A stretch of DNA of 64,000 bases, taken from contig LNGK01000008.1 of the NCBI GenBank assembly GCA_001510575.1, forward strand, positions 570,340 to 634,339, written 5' to 3'. The DNA comes from Knoxdaviesia capensis. Lineage: Eukaryota; Ascomycota; Sordariomycetes; Microascales; Gondwanamycetaceae. Below the pieces are notes generated by a model. It was not told where the DNA came from. It saw only the letters and a program-made list of their open reading frames with translations, and did no database searches. A program made the translations under genes and the position numbers. Of the stretch, positions 32,094 through 43,670 are shown piece after piece. The first letter of the stretch is position 1; the number at the start of each line of letters is the position of its first letter.

Positions 32094-34016
32094 CTACGCC
32101 ATGATTCGCTCCGCATTCGTGACGCGATCCCAGTTCGTGGGGCCGGGCGCCTCAAACACGCCGCTCTTGGAGATGACGCGCCCGAGCCCGTGGTGCACCT
32201 CGGCCTGAAACGGTGCAAAGTCGATGCGCTCGCCGTCGATGCTGATGTAGCCTTCCTTCTGCCGCGGGATGATGCGGAACCCGGACACCTTGCGGTAGGC
32301 CACATACGGGTTGTCCAGCACGCGGCCGCCGTCCTCGATGTTGTTGAACAGCGACAACCACGCGTTGACCCCGATCGTGGCGTCGATCGTCATCATGTCC
32401 AGGTAGCCGTCGCATGAGCAGGCCGCGGCGAAGAAGTTGGCATCGGGCGACATGTAGGCCATCTGTCAAATAAGAAAAAAAAAAGGAGAGAAAAAGGTTA
32501 GTGTTGGACAGTCAGGGCCACGTAAAGACGCAAAAGTCAAGCATACTCATGTAAAGTGGAGGGGAGAATGCGGTTGATGCATCAATGGGAGTCAGGATAC
32601 GTACATTTCCGGCGTAAAAGCAGCCCAAGTTCTCATGGGGGATAAGCTCCCAGCCATCGGGAATCTTGTCGTTCACGGTGCCGTACTTCAATGGAGGAAG
32701 TCCGCCTTCCGGCTTGACCATGTCGGAGCTAGACAATCCAGGTTCATCCGCAGCCGGTTCATCGGCGGTAGTAGTAGCAGTCGCGGCGCTGTGGGCGGCG
32801 GCGGTAACAGCCGCCGCAGCGTGCTTCTCCTCCAGCGTCTGGCAGCGGTGGCGGCGGTAGTGGGCCTTGATTTCGTCCTTGTCCTCGATTTCCACCTTCA
32901 TGGCAATGTCGCACGGGTAGGTGGTGCCCTGGAGCACGCGGACAAGGAAGCCGTAGGTGAAGCGGCCGCTACCCATCCACCGGAGATGCTCGGTAGCTAG
33001 ATCCATTTCGGCGACGATGCCCAGCGACTGGCTGAGGAAGCTAAGGGTGCGGTTGTTGCCCTGAGTAATGCTGACGAGGTCGAGCGGGGTGCAGACACCC
33101 TTGATAATGGCGAGAGCAGCGACGGAGGCGCGGTGGGTTCCGTACAGGTTGCAGCTCATGCCGTTACCGGAGCCAGCCGGGATATGGGCCACCGGGACTT
33201 TGCTGAGGGCGTACGAGGCATCGGGCCGCTTGCCCAGGCCGTTGAAGATTTCGTACGGCATGCCGTCGCCGGAGCAGGCCACCACCATGTCGTAGGTGTC
33301 GAGGTCGAGTTCTTCGCAGACCTTGGTGGCGTGGCCGAAGTACTCGGTATAGATGACGTCGCAGGCGATACGAGCAGCCTTGAACAGGGGCTGTGAGTCT
33401 ACCTCCCAGAGCTTGCGGCCATTACCGGGGCCGGAGGACGGGTTGACGAGAACGAGGGCGCGTTTCTTGATCGTCGAGTTGGTGTATGCGCGTTCAAGCA
33501 GGGCTGCAGCCAGATCGGTGGCTGCTGGGACGAGCTCTTCGGGCACAGCGAGCGACCATTTTGCCGAGACAATCGTCTTGCCACTCTTCTTCGCGTACTC
33601 AATGACTAGGGTGGAGCCGCCGGACATCTCGGCCCACAGGACATGATATACGGAGACGGTAGTACATTTTGAAGACGCTGGCAAATGCGGTGTTAGCAGG
33701 AATACAAGTTAAGCTAGCCTTTGAGAGTGAGAAAGGAGGGCATATTCTTACTTGTTGGGAGACAATTCCGCTCCACGACAATTTCTAGGTTTTAGAGGCA
33801 CGGACAGGGTTAGTTGCGGCGGTCGTCTTCGCGGCCGACACGAGGATAGCCAGGGAGGCAGAAGCAAATCGCGAAGGGGGATCCGACATGAGGCGTACCA
33901 TCTAGGATAATCTTGTCGTCTCTTAGGGTTAGAGTCTTCTTGCTGGACAGACGCAACGACAGCTCAACTGGTGAGGGCTTCCGCGCGGCGAAAGCATCGT
34001 CTGTAACGTCGGACAT
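32094..34016 (-). CDS. LCB4: Sphingoid long-chain base kinase (LCB4/5, sphingosine kinase family)
   Basis: Four exons, 34016-33899, 33784-33752 (33 nt), 33677-32605 and 32462-32094, encode 530 residues. All three introns are GT-AG and the frame holds at each join. It phosphorylates sphingoid bases such as phytosphingosine to the 1-phosphate. The DAGK-type catalytic domain begins near residue 121: NPSSGPGNG at 129-137 (nucleotide loop), SGDG at 186-189 inside ACSGDGMPYEIFNGL, and PAGSGNGMSCN after it. The C-terminal half has SFLSQSLGIVAEMDLATEHLRWMG and the last exon SCDGYLDMMTID. The N-terminal domain ends VYHVLWAE, as in fungal homologues. An insert rich in Ala/Thr (about 345-385) interrupts the C-terminal half, as is common in fungi. 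All key motifs are intact. Confidence 0.95.
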
Positions 34017-35366
34017 GGTGAAGGCTGGTGAGGAAAGAAAGCAACAAAGAGAGAGAAAAAAATGACGGAGCTGGGGAAAGATCCGAGAAAATGAGAGAAG
34101 GATAAAAGCTAGTAAAAGCTGGACCTCAGAGTGGTTAGAAAAAAGATATCTGGGTGGAGATAACCGGGAATTGGTCAGATTTAGTTAGTGCTGGGCAGGG
34201 GAACGGGCACGGGACATTTTTTTTTGATGGGTTTTGAGGATTAAAGAGGGCTGTCACATCCAACAATGAGCGGTCGAACGGTCCGTGTGGGCGCGGAGTT
34301 GCGGCGGTGGTGGAATCAAGGTGACGTCGATGATCCGGGCTGCAGAATTGGTTCTAGGTGGTGGTCTCTGAGACGGAATCAAGAGCGAAGGAGTACAGTT
34401 TATACCGAGCAATCCGAAGCAGCAAGGATGGGAAGAAGGGAGGGCGAGGTGAAGGGTGTAAATATATAGATATAAATATATATATGCAATGCACTAATGG
34501 TGTGGTAATTTAAAAGCGTTGACAGCCACGGGAGCGGAACAATTCGCAATCCAACACACCACTAGCTGGATTCAAGGGTGTGAGAGCTATCAGGGGATTT
34601 GGAAGTGAGGAATGGGAGAATAGACAACACAGAGAGAGAGTCTAGCCCAGGGTGGACATTAAAAATGCAGGACGCAGCCAAAAGTCCGCCAAATGAATGC
34701 AGTCCACGCGGACTCGGAGTTGGCCCGCCGCTCGAGAGCAGATAAGATAGAAGTGTGGCTTCGGGCCGGAGGACGCAGCGAACTCGGGGGAGGGTGAGCA
34801 GCCAAGATGGGGTCACAACGAAAAGAGTGGCCGGCCAGTGGAAATGGAGAGCACGAGAATAAACATAGACGGCGAGAGGACTGTCAGACTGAGGACCGCG
34901 GACTACGACGGGCAGATGGTGGTGAGAATAAGGATGTGTGAGATTGGATGCTGTGGCTGAATAAGAGATTTGTTGTGGCAGTCCAGGGGTGCGTATCGGA
35001 GGAAAGATGTCTGAGCTGACAGTCATCAAATAGCGCAAGATGAAGAAGAGGATACAATACAGGGTGTTGGAGATGATGATGGTGATGACTTCACTAGATG
35101 GATGATGAATGAGGTGCAGATGCCTGGAGACGAAGAGAGAAGCTTACCTAGGTATAGAAGTGAAACTAAGAAGGAAGGAGGAGAAGGAATCGGGGGTATC
35201 AAAGATCTAGTACAAAAAAGGGTATCAAACGTTATAGATAGGAAATATCGTGAGTTATATGACTGAAAGAAGAAAAGAATTAAAAGATCAGAGTAGATCG
35301 TAGTAAAGAAGAGGAAGGAAATTAATATAATCGACGGCGAGGCGAAAGAAATGAAGGAAGAAGCTA

Positions 35367-35480
35367 GCACCCACGAAGCCTCGGGAATCGGAGAGAAGGG
35401 AACAAAGGACTCTAGGGGCCTCTTTATCACTCATTATAGCACTCATAGCGGGAAGGTCGCCTATAATGAGTCGTGGGTGC
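35367..35480. repeat. Split 20-bp inverted repeat (possible structured RNA or cruciform)
   Basis: The right arm 35461-35480 is contiguous. Its complement is found on the left as two perfect 10-mers, 35367-35376 and 35430-35439, separated by 53 nt. The loop between inner arms is 21 nt. Folded, this gives a 20-bp stem with one large internal branch. No protein frame explains it. Confidence 0.6.
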
Positions 35481-35558
35481 CGGCTTTAGGGAGAGTCAAC
35501 CACACCTTGTTTATGCTGTGTACTGTATGTCCTTATATGTCCGTGGCCTTCTAGAATG

Positions 35559-35592
35559 TCTGATATATATATATATATATATATATATCAGA
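35559..35592. repeat. 34-bp perfect palindrome built on (TA)n
   Basis: A TA run of 13 units is flanked symmetrically by TCTGA/TCAGA, so the whole 34 bp is self-complementary. It begins about 80 bp after the split inverted repeat. Confidence 0.85.
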
Positions 35593-36794
35593 TATTATGA
35601 GCCAAAACGGGCCCCTGGATCACGGGATTTCCTGGTGATGGTGAGGAAGGAAGAGAATCAGGTGTTCCTTCCTGGTATGGACATGTCTATTCGGGAGAAT
35701 AGCGGTTGCTCTAAGGCTTGTTTTCTTTCTTTATTGGCTGGTGGGTTATAGCTTGTAGGTCCGATATGCCTGATTATATGATCGGTTCAAAGCTGCCGGA
35801 ATTAAGCAGGTTTGACCTCGATAGATCCATATACTGGCTAGATAAATTTCTCTCCTTATGTGCATATATATCAGTAGGAGCACATATCATGGTTTTCTAT
35901 GCACAGGGCTGGACTCCGTGCTATCTACACTCATCTCCAGAGTTCAACTCCGTGAACACTCACTCACCAACCAGTACTACTGCGTACATACATACACCAC
36001 TCACTCACTCATCCTCTGCATCATGCCTTTTCTCGCCAATACCCAGCATTCTGGAGACAGGTTCCACTTCCCGAGGCTGCGACTCCAGTCTACTGATTCC
36101 CTCAACGCTACACATAACTCGTACAGGAACCCCCGATAGCCCTGGGTATCAGGTACAGAGCCGGCCGTCGGCGCCCATCAATGGCAGACTCGGATTCTCT
36201 CTAATACGGGCGATCCAACGCGCCCGGGTCGAGGTACCCAGTACTGCTCACCCACATGCTGCTGTTAAAAAGTTCCACCATCGCATTCGCCGGATCTCGC
36301 CCGTCTGGTCTCCAACCGCAACAATCGACAGCCGAACAAAGGCCGTTGAAGCAGCTAGTTTCGGCTCGATGTTTTGTTTTTTCGTCCGGACATCAGAAGA
36401 TCCTTGTCTCTCAGACGGAGACAGGTCGGCTGGGTTTAACCCTGGGTTGCAGCGAGGCTGTCGTTCGTTCCATTTCGCGTTCCCATAAAAAAGTCGCAAG
36501 CACAGGCAGGCCAAGGTCTCGCCATTGCATTGGAATCGCGGGTAGCACCAGTACCCCCCTCTCTCATCGTTCAGTGAGCTGTCAATTGTGGTTTTTGCGT
36601 GACCGCGCGGACTCACACCACTCGACTGTGACATACACACACACTCACACAGGGCTGCCGGTATGTCCGTCTCACGCAGGAACACCAGGCACACGCGGCG
36701 TAGGATAGGAGGAAAAGATTGGAAATAGGTTGGCGACATTCAATAGAGGTTTCCTGCTTCGGGCTCACTGTGCGAGCCAGTTCCGTGAACAGGC

Positions 36795-36812
36795 ATGTAC
36801 AGTACTGTACAT
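36795..36812. repeat. 18-bp perfect palindrome (ATGTACAGTACTGTACAT)
   Basis: Self-complementary over all 18 bases. It is intergenic and similar in core to the palindrome at 24608-24621. Confidence 0.8.
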
Positions 36813-38461
36813 ACGTACCCCAGGCGTGGAAATCCGGTATCGTGATATCTAGAAAATCCGCCCGCGGGATAATTACTGACCAGGCAGGCCTCCTCTGAGC
36901 ATGCGCTTCAATACTTTTGAAAACCAGGCATCAGAACAAAATATGCCTCTTCAACGAAACGAAAATCTTCCATGCAGCCACTCAGCCCCCAGCCTGACAT
37001 GTCGATGCAGTCAATACGCTCTACCAACGAATCACCAAGCCGTGCTCGTAAACCCTGTGAAACCACAGGCCGTAGCCAGCCCCAAAACCCCCAAAAAATT
37101 ATCGAAGCTCCTTGTACTTCCAGAGCTGTGCTCTTGTCCCGCACCGGGAGACGCCTCAGCTGTTGCCAGAAGAAGAACAAAAGCCCCCTCCCGGTGGGCT
37201 GCACGCTTGGCAGCAGCAGAAGGATCGCGGAACGGCACAAGAACACCAAGCCAACATGGGGTGTGTGTGTGTGTGTAAGACAGAAGAACCTCTTGCGTGC
37301 CGCGTTCCAGTCGTCGAGCTACCTCGCACAGACGTCCATACGCCGCCTGCTCCTATGCAGGGCACACAGAAGGAGGAGCTTCGGAATGAAGAAGGATTCC
37401 CTCGCGCCAGGAAGATACATATATCCAGAGTGTGGGTGATGTTGTACTACTGAGGAAGCTTGCAAGGCCGATCCAGCCCTTCAAGAAAGTCTCCTGCCTC
37501 AACGAGCATGTTGCGTCAAAGTCCAATCCCTCGGTGCCGCCACCGCCCGGCCCGGCCGGCATCGTCAACTTTAAGAGTGCATACATACTCGTATATAAGG
37601 ACATGCAAAAGATACCCTGAAGATGAGGGAAAAGAAAAGCATCAGTCTCATCTTCACCCACTACTCACTCCCTTATCCTCCAGAATATTCCCTCTTTCTT
37701 GAGTCCCCTTTCCTTTTTTTTCGGCGGGCCCCCAGCTCCAAATAGTGGGAAGACGCGCGATCCGAGAACTGGCCCCCCCGCCTCCGCGGACTCCGGCACG
37801 CGCGCCAACGCAACCACACCACCACCCACCACCGGCAAGCCCTACGACTTTCCTTCGACCGGTATCACGGGCTGAATTATTTCTTTCACAATCAGCCGCA
37901 AGAAGGGGAGGAGCCAACTGGAGTTTCACATGTTTCTGGCCATTCAAGTTCGCCCCAGCGCTCTTTTGGTTCAGACCTGCCACATTTCTACCTGTATCAG
38001 TTCTACCTGGAGTGTGTTTTGAAAAATAGCAAAAACAAGAAAGCAAAGGGGAAATACAAGAACACGAAAAATCCATTTTATCTGACCTGGTTCAAATATT
38101 TATCAAGAAACAAAGGGGGTTGAGGGGTGTATGTGTATGAATGACGGACTGGTGCTGCTTGAAAATGTGTTTTCTTTTTGATTCTTCTTCTTTTGTACTC
38201 CACCAAATCCCTCCTAGGAAAAGAAAAACACCATGATAAAAAATCACCCTTTCCTTCCTTTAATCCACCAGAGAAGAACTTAAAAAAGAAAAGAACCAAA
38301 ATTCCCCTTTCCCATCCTTTAAGAAAGCAAGATACATCCGCCCCTACAGAGTGACCGCAGAAAATAAGAAAAGGGGGGACAGAGAGAAGGAAAGTGTGGA
38401 AGGGAGAGAGATGGAGAGAGAAGAGCAGATGTAATTATTGGGGGTTCAGGGTATGAGAAGC

Positions 38462-41100
38462 TTACGCACTCTCAAACTTGGCCACGTCGGGCCACCGCCG
38501 GTGCGCCACCGCCTTGTACTTCTCCGTCTCCGGGCTGCGCCACAGCGACAGCAGCTCCAGGCCCTGGATGGCCTCGTCGATCGACGCCTCCGCCAGCCCC
38601 GGGACCGCCAGCACCGCCTTCTCGGCCGCCCCCGACGTCGGGGCGAGCAGCCGGTCGGCACGGGCAGCCGCGAGCGCGTGGGCCGCGCTGGTGGCGTGGG
38701 CGCCGGCGATGCCCGCCGCAAACTCCTCCAGCGACGACGCGCCGTACGACGGCAGCGTCGCAGACTGCGCACGGATCACTTCGGCCACCTTGGCCGGGAG
38801 AGTGTCGAGAAGCGGCGTCACCGTGTGCAGGAACTCCACCACGCGCTCGAGGGCCGCGGCGTTGGTCGCGTCGATGTCAAGCATGGCCTGCAGGCACTTC
38901 AGGGCAAGAAGGTACTTCTCTGTAGAGGGGTTAGCAGGTCTCTCTCACGAGACGAGGCGTTTTAGGGAAGAACAACTTACTGCGTCGGATGTAGACATCG
39001 AATCCGGCCTGCTGGGCCAGGATGTTCTTCGGGCTAAACTGCAGAAGCGGCCCAATAAACTTCATCGCCTCAACGAGCGGCTCCTTGGTGGCCGCCAGCT
39101 TCAGGCCCAGCGGGTCCTCGTCGACCTTGACCTCCGCGCCAGACGGCAGCGTGGCCTTGTTAGGGTCCTGCTTCGCCTGGCGCTCGGCCACCTCGCGGTC
39201 GCGGCGCTGCTGCTCCTTGCGCGCCTTCTTGGCCGCCTTCTTCGCGTCCTGCGAGGCGTCGCCGTGGTGGCCGTCCTTGCCGTTGACGCCGTTCTTCTCC
39301 GGCTTGTCATGCATCTTCAGGTACAGCTTCACCGCCAGCAGCGCCGCCCGCGAGTAGAACGGGTGCTCGCGCAGGTTGTCTTCCCAGTGGATCATGCCAA
39401 GGTACGACCGGATCTGGCCCTTACGCAGACAGAACCCATGGAAGTCCAGCTGATCCTCCTGCCACACATCGAAGATGTTCTGGATGGCGTGGAAGCGCTT
39501 CAGCGCCAGTCCGGTGTTGTCTTGGCGCGCATAAGCGTCGCCATCCTCGGTCAGGAACCAGATGCACTGCATGTCGAGCAGGTCGGCAAGCGGTCCGCCA
39601 ACTGTCTCGGCGCGCGTGAACAGGCCGACCGTCTTCAGCGCGTTGTCGTTCTCGTTGTTGCGCAGCATGTACTTGGCCGACTTGGTGTTGATGTACCGGT
39701 CCTTCAGATCGAGCTGCCGGGCAAAGTCCATCACCTCGCTCGCCTTGGCCACATTGCCGCGGTGCTTCCAGATGCGCGCCAAGGTCATGTGGAAATCCAC
39801 GCTCTTCGGTTCTCGCTTTATCGCCTCCTCGATGTACTCGTTGGCTTTCGACAGGTCTCGGCTGAGGGAGTAGTTGTAGTGTTGCGCCATGTAGTACAGG
39901 GCAGTGGTGACAGCCTTCGAAGCCTCGGTATTGGACGAATCGGCGGCTTCGGCAGCCTTCTGCTCTTCGAGGAACTCGGAAACCAGGGCGGGGAGGGTGG
40001 CCCTCTTGAAGTCGTCGGTATACAGGTGCTTCAGGTTGGCGAAAGTCGACGGGACACCCTTGAGCAGCATGTACGACAGGTAGTTGCGCGCAGCTTCCTT
40101 GAAGTCGTCACCTGTGCGAGAAGGAACACATGGATAGCAGTCAGTATATCGTCGAGAGTAGCAACTTAATCAAAAGGAATCGGAGGCAGGACTAGCCTAT
40201 CAAGACATCGAGGGGAAGTCTCCGCGCAGCATCACTCCGGGGAAACTTGGCCGAGAATTCATCAAACACGGCCTTCTTCGCAGCGTAGTCGTCTTCCGCA
40301 AGATCCATAGCCTTGAGCAGGCCAAAGAAGTAGTCGGAGAAGTCAGGATTCCGGTTTATCAAGACACGGTAGGCAGCGGTAGCCTCGGGTTTGCGGCCGA
40401 GGAGGAGCAGGAACTTGGCGCGGGCCTCGAGAACGGCCAACCGGTCGAGGTTGTGGCGGGCGTTCTTCTCCAGGTGGTCCAGGGCGCGCTGGTAGTCGCC
40501 CTGCTCGGCGATCAGGCCGACCTTGTACAGCACCGACTCGGCGTGCTCGGTGTCGGAGCGCGGGGGCGTCGACTTGATGGTGCCCTCGTACGTGGTCAGG
40601 ATGTTCTCGGCCTCGACGGGGTTTCCGGCCATGTGGTTGGCAACGGCCAGCGCCGTCCAGTTCTGGCGCAGCTGCGGGCGGGCCTGGAGCATGGCGGCGC
40701 GGCTCTGTATGTATCCGGTGTAGTCGCGCGTTTGCACCTGCAGGTTCGCGAGGTCCCGCTGGATCTGCTGCGAGTCGGGTTCCAGCTTGAGCGCGAACTT
40801 GTACGCCTTGATGGCCTCCTCGTAGTTCTTAGCCGAGCGGTACAACAGGCCGTACACGTGCCAGCAGATATGCGACTTCATGTTCACGGTCAGCGCCTCC
40901 TTGCCCAGGGCAAAGGCCTCGTCGGTCTTGCCCTGGGAGTTCATGATCAGCGCCTTCATGGCCATTGTGTCGGCATGTCGCGGGGTCTTTTTCAGGATGA
41001 GGTCGGCGGTCTTGAGGCCGCGCTTGTACTGCTTGTCCTCATAGTTCCGGATGAGTTGCCGGAACAGGGCCGACTCTTTCGCACTGAGCGCTTGTGACAT
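38462..41100 (-). CDS. NAA15: NatA N-terminal acetyltransferase auxiliary subunit (NAA15/Nat1)
   Basis: Exons 41100-40197, 40111-38981 and 38919-38462 encode 830 residues, the usual family size. NAA15 is the TPR scaffold that anchors NAA10 to the ribosome for co-translational acetylation of Ser/Ala/Thr/Gly N termini. TPR helices run from residue 3 (LSAKESALFRQLIRNYEDKQYKRGLK) through most of the protein. Recognisable blocks include MKALIMNSQGKTDEAF, HVYGLLYRSAKNYEEAIKAYK and FHAIQNIFDVWQEDQLDFH. A Lys/Arg-rich segment at about 590-615 matches the conserved basic linker before the C-terminal repeats. The second intron (38980-38920) is GT-AG. The first (40196-40112, 85 nt) starts with GC: ATAG|GCTAGT to CACAG|GT, and only this join keeps the family block VLIGDDFKEAARNYL. 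The ATG at 41100 matches the family N terminus. Confidence 0.96.
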
Positions 41101-42211
41101 GGTCGAGAAACAGTGTGTCGCGGTGGATCGTGAAAGGTGGGGTGAGAGGGAGACCAAAAGTCGAGTGTGTTAACTTGAGGAGACAGAAAGAATTTAGAGA
41201 TTATGATTCAGTCCAGAACCTGAGGAAACAGAGAAAGAAACCTAAGGTTAGTAAACAGAATCAGTTGACTGACGTCTATCCACAAACAACCATACAAGAA
41301 ACGGTCGGACCAGCCAGTCCTCTCAACCCCATAACTCTTTTGGTGAAGTCAGAGTGAGAAGGAGAACGAAAAACTGATTGTCCCAGACCATAAACAAGCC
41401 AGGTGGATTATAAAATGAAAGCAAGACAACCAACCGGCAACGTAGCTCCAAACAGGGCTTCAACTGACTTTTGATAATGACTGCGGGGGTGAAAATTTTA
41501 GAGAAATAGGCCCGGAAAAAAATATAACACATCAATCAACAAGAGGCCACAAACACCAACATTAAGCTTTCACCTGTGAAAGAGGACACGGCCAAAAGAG
41601 AAAAGACAGAGAAAGGAGAGAATGGCAATAGGAAAACACAAGGAGGGGGAGAGAGAGGAAGAAGAAAAAAGGAGAAGACGGCATAAAAGCCAGGTGTGCC
41701 GGTGATGCTGGTGTCGTGTGTTTGATGGAGATTCCGGGTTTCCTAACTGACTCCATAGTCCACCGAAACCTGCAGGCAAATCGGCATCAAATCTCCAGCA
41801 TTTCAGCGTTTTTTTCTCCCGAAGTTCTTCCCCAGCCGCCCTAAGCGCCCCACTGTGTGCGTGGCTGTGATTGGCTGCCAGGCGCCCGTCCGGGCCGAAA
41901 GTCTGTTGACTGCAAATGGAGGTGGCCAGACATTCGGAGTTGTGAACGACGAGGACATGACGCCGAGGCGAAATTGAGACTGTTCGAGAGGGTGCAGATA
42001 ATGGGGGAGTGTCTCGGAGAAGAAGCCTGCGGGGCGGCTTCATCGGCCCACGGGAGCATGTTCCATACGTTCTAAGAAGAGATCATCAAGATATGTGAAT
42101 CATCTCTGAAAGCTGGCTATGAATGTATGCAGTGAGGAATGGCTGGTCGTATAATCAGGAGTGGTAGTGTACAGTGCTAGTATTACAGTAGAAACAAAAG
42201 CCCCAAAAGTC
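41101..42211. other. Intergenic region upstream of NAA15
   Basis: 1.1 kb without a gene. An inverted CCAAT (GATTGGCT) lies at about 41869-41876, about 770 bp upstream of NAA15. The right end is the MIX23 3' flank. Confidence 0.6.
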
Positions 42212-42889
42212 TTACAGGACAGCTCCCGCCTTCTCCCACGCAGCATACGCCGCCTTCCATTCCTCCACCCCGCCGGCACACCGGCTCTGCACGACATCCC
42301 AAGAGCGCGCGCGCACCACCTCCTCGACCGCGCGCTCGGTGCTCACAATGCGCGCCAGCCTCTGCGTGCGCGCCTCGCGCGGGAAGAACCGCGCTGAGTA
42401 CGGATCGAGTCGCTCGTCGACCACGCGCGCGCGGTGCCGCTCCGCATCGGCCGCCCGCGCGGCCGCCTCCGGGTCGTCGGGGTCCGGTGCGGCGGCGACG
42501 CGCGCGCAGTAGTCCAGCACGTCTGCCCGGGCCTTCCAGCTGGGGAAGAGCACGCGCGCGCGGAATGCGGCGCACGCGGCGCTGTCGACCTGTTTGTGGG
42601 GGCGCGCCGAGGCGTAGCTGCCGGTGCGGGACACGGCGGCGGCGTCGAAGGCCTGTGTGGAGGGCGTGAGGAGGGCGTTGAGGCGCTGCGAGATCGAGTC
42701 GTCGACGGTTGATCGAGAGAGGCGGAGGAAGTCTGCGCAGGAGATAGAGAGCGAGTTAGTACCGCATTCAAGGAATCGGCTTGGTGCGGCGGGGTGCCGA
42801 GCGGAGAGCTACGAACCTTGTAATGTGGTCGTGGAGAAGCAGAACTGTGGCGTCAGGGCCGGCAGGTCTGATATATGTGAGGTCGCCAT
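42212..42889 (-). CDS. MIX23: MIX23 (formerly Cid2-like), mitochondrial intermembrane-space protein
   Basis: Exons 42889-42817 and 42732-42212, joined across GT-AG intron 42816-42733, encode 197 residues. Known MIX23 proteins reside in the mitochondrial intermembrane space and support import of mitochondrial precursors. The family pattern is clear: an N-terminal Cys17 before FLRLSRSTVDDSISQRLN, Cys78 and Cys100 flanking a helix (CAAFRARVLFPSWKARADVLDYC), and a C-terminal EEVVRARSWDVVQSRC ending at Cys176. That end aligns closely with what I remember of the human protein (CCDC58). The central part has a basic helix (ERHRARVVDERLDPYSARFF). It lacks a matrix-targeting presequence, as expected for a cysteine-dependent import substrate. 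Confidence 0.92.
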
Positions 42890-43245
42890 CGCGGCGTCGT
42901 CACTTCCGGCAGCGGCTTGTCCCGGGCGGGATTTGTGATCGGGTGACGGCGGCGTTGCGGCCGGCCGCTGTGAGGACCAGATGTATGAAGCCACGGTGGA
43001 TCGCTGTGAAGGGGATCAGGCTGATAGTGAGGGGAATTGCGCGAGAGATTACCGAGATATCCGAAGCTGGGGACGACAAGTCAAAATCTCTCACCAAGTC
43101 CGAGCTACTTGTTCGTCAGTTCTCAACAAGATCCTCAGCTTCTAGCAAGATTTCCCCCATCAGGCAAACGAATGATTCCGTGCACGTGCCAAGCGTCATG
43201 CCGGACGGAGTTGGATTGGTGCCTCAGTCATCCAGCTTGAACGGA

Positions 43246-43262
43246 CCCAACCCTAACCCTAG
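43246..43262. repeat. Telomere-type repeat (CCCAACCCTAACCCTAG)
   Basis: Two and a half units of CCCTAA type, about 360 bp upstream of the MIX23 start codon. Confidence 0.85.
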
Positions 43263-43656
43263 CGGCACTCGAAACGTCGTTGACCTTCCTTGTCTCGCTT
43301 GCCTCTGGAATGTTCCCACATGGCTCTGAATGGTGGCTTCTCGAGGTTCCTACGGTGGACCATCGAAGCATCGAAGTGTTAGTTCAGCCAGCTGTCGCCA
43401 CCAGAACTGAGAGAGTGGGCGGGCACTCACGCAACTATATTTGCCTTTATTCCATGACTACGTACAGTACAGGTTCTGAGTTCTCGGGATAATACTCATC
43501 TGCTGACTCGGGAAGGATGACATCCCTTCAACACAGCGATATTGTTGATCGAAAGTCAAAAGGAAGAAAGTAACGGAGCCCGGCATGCCTGTTTCAAGCG
43601 TCTCAGGTCGTCTTGTCCAGGGCCAGGTCGACGACGGCCAGTCCATCCCGGCACGG

Positions 43657-43670
43657 AACCCTAACCCTAA
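43657..43670. repeat. Telomere-type repeat (AACCCTAACCCTAA)
   Basis: Two perfect CCCTAA units in the same orientation as the repeat at 43246, about 400 bp further upstream of MIX23. Confidence 0.85.

Larger units (their letters stand above)
34017..38461. other. 4.4-kb intergenic region
   Basis: No frame is supportable by domain, signal peptide or splice continuity. It includes the kinase promoter at the left, a split inverted repeat at 35367-35480, a 34-bp TA palindrome at 35559-35592, an 18-bp palindrome at 36795-36812, and the NAA15 3' flank at the right. Confidence 0.5.

Noticed and set aside
33918..33935. TTAGGG word inside exon 1 of the sphingoid base kinase
   Set aside because: It is explained by codons for Leu-Thr-Leu-Arg. 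A single copy in coding DNA gives no reason to call a telomere-type element.
36250..36335. Short GATCTCGCCCGTC stretch reminiscent of 5S rRNA
   Set aside because: Only about a dozen bases match, and the conserved 5S stems and internal control region are missing.
35718..36488. 256-codon plus-strand frame
   Set aside because: No domain, hydrophobic pattern or codon bias like neighbouring genes. It crosses mixed intergenic sequence and is likely a chance frame.
38478..40169. 563-codon open frame on the plus strand
   Set aside because: It lies antisense to NAA15 and runs straight through that gene's introns. GC-rich codon usage of the sense gene suppresses stops on the other strand. The protein has no recognisable features.
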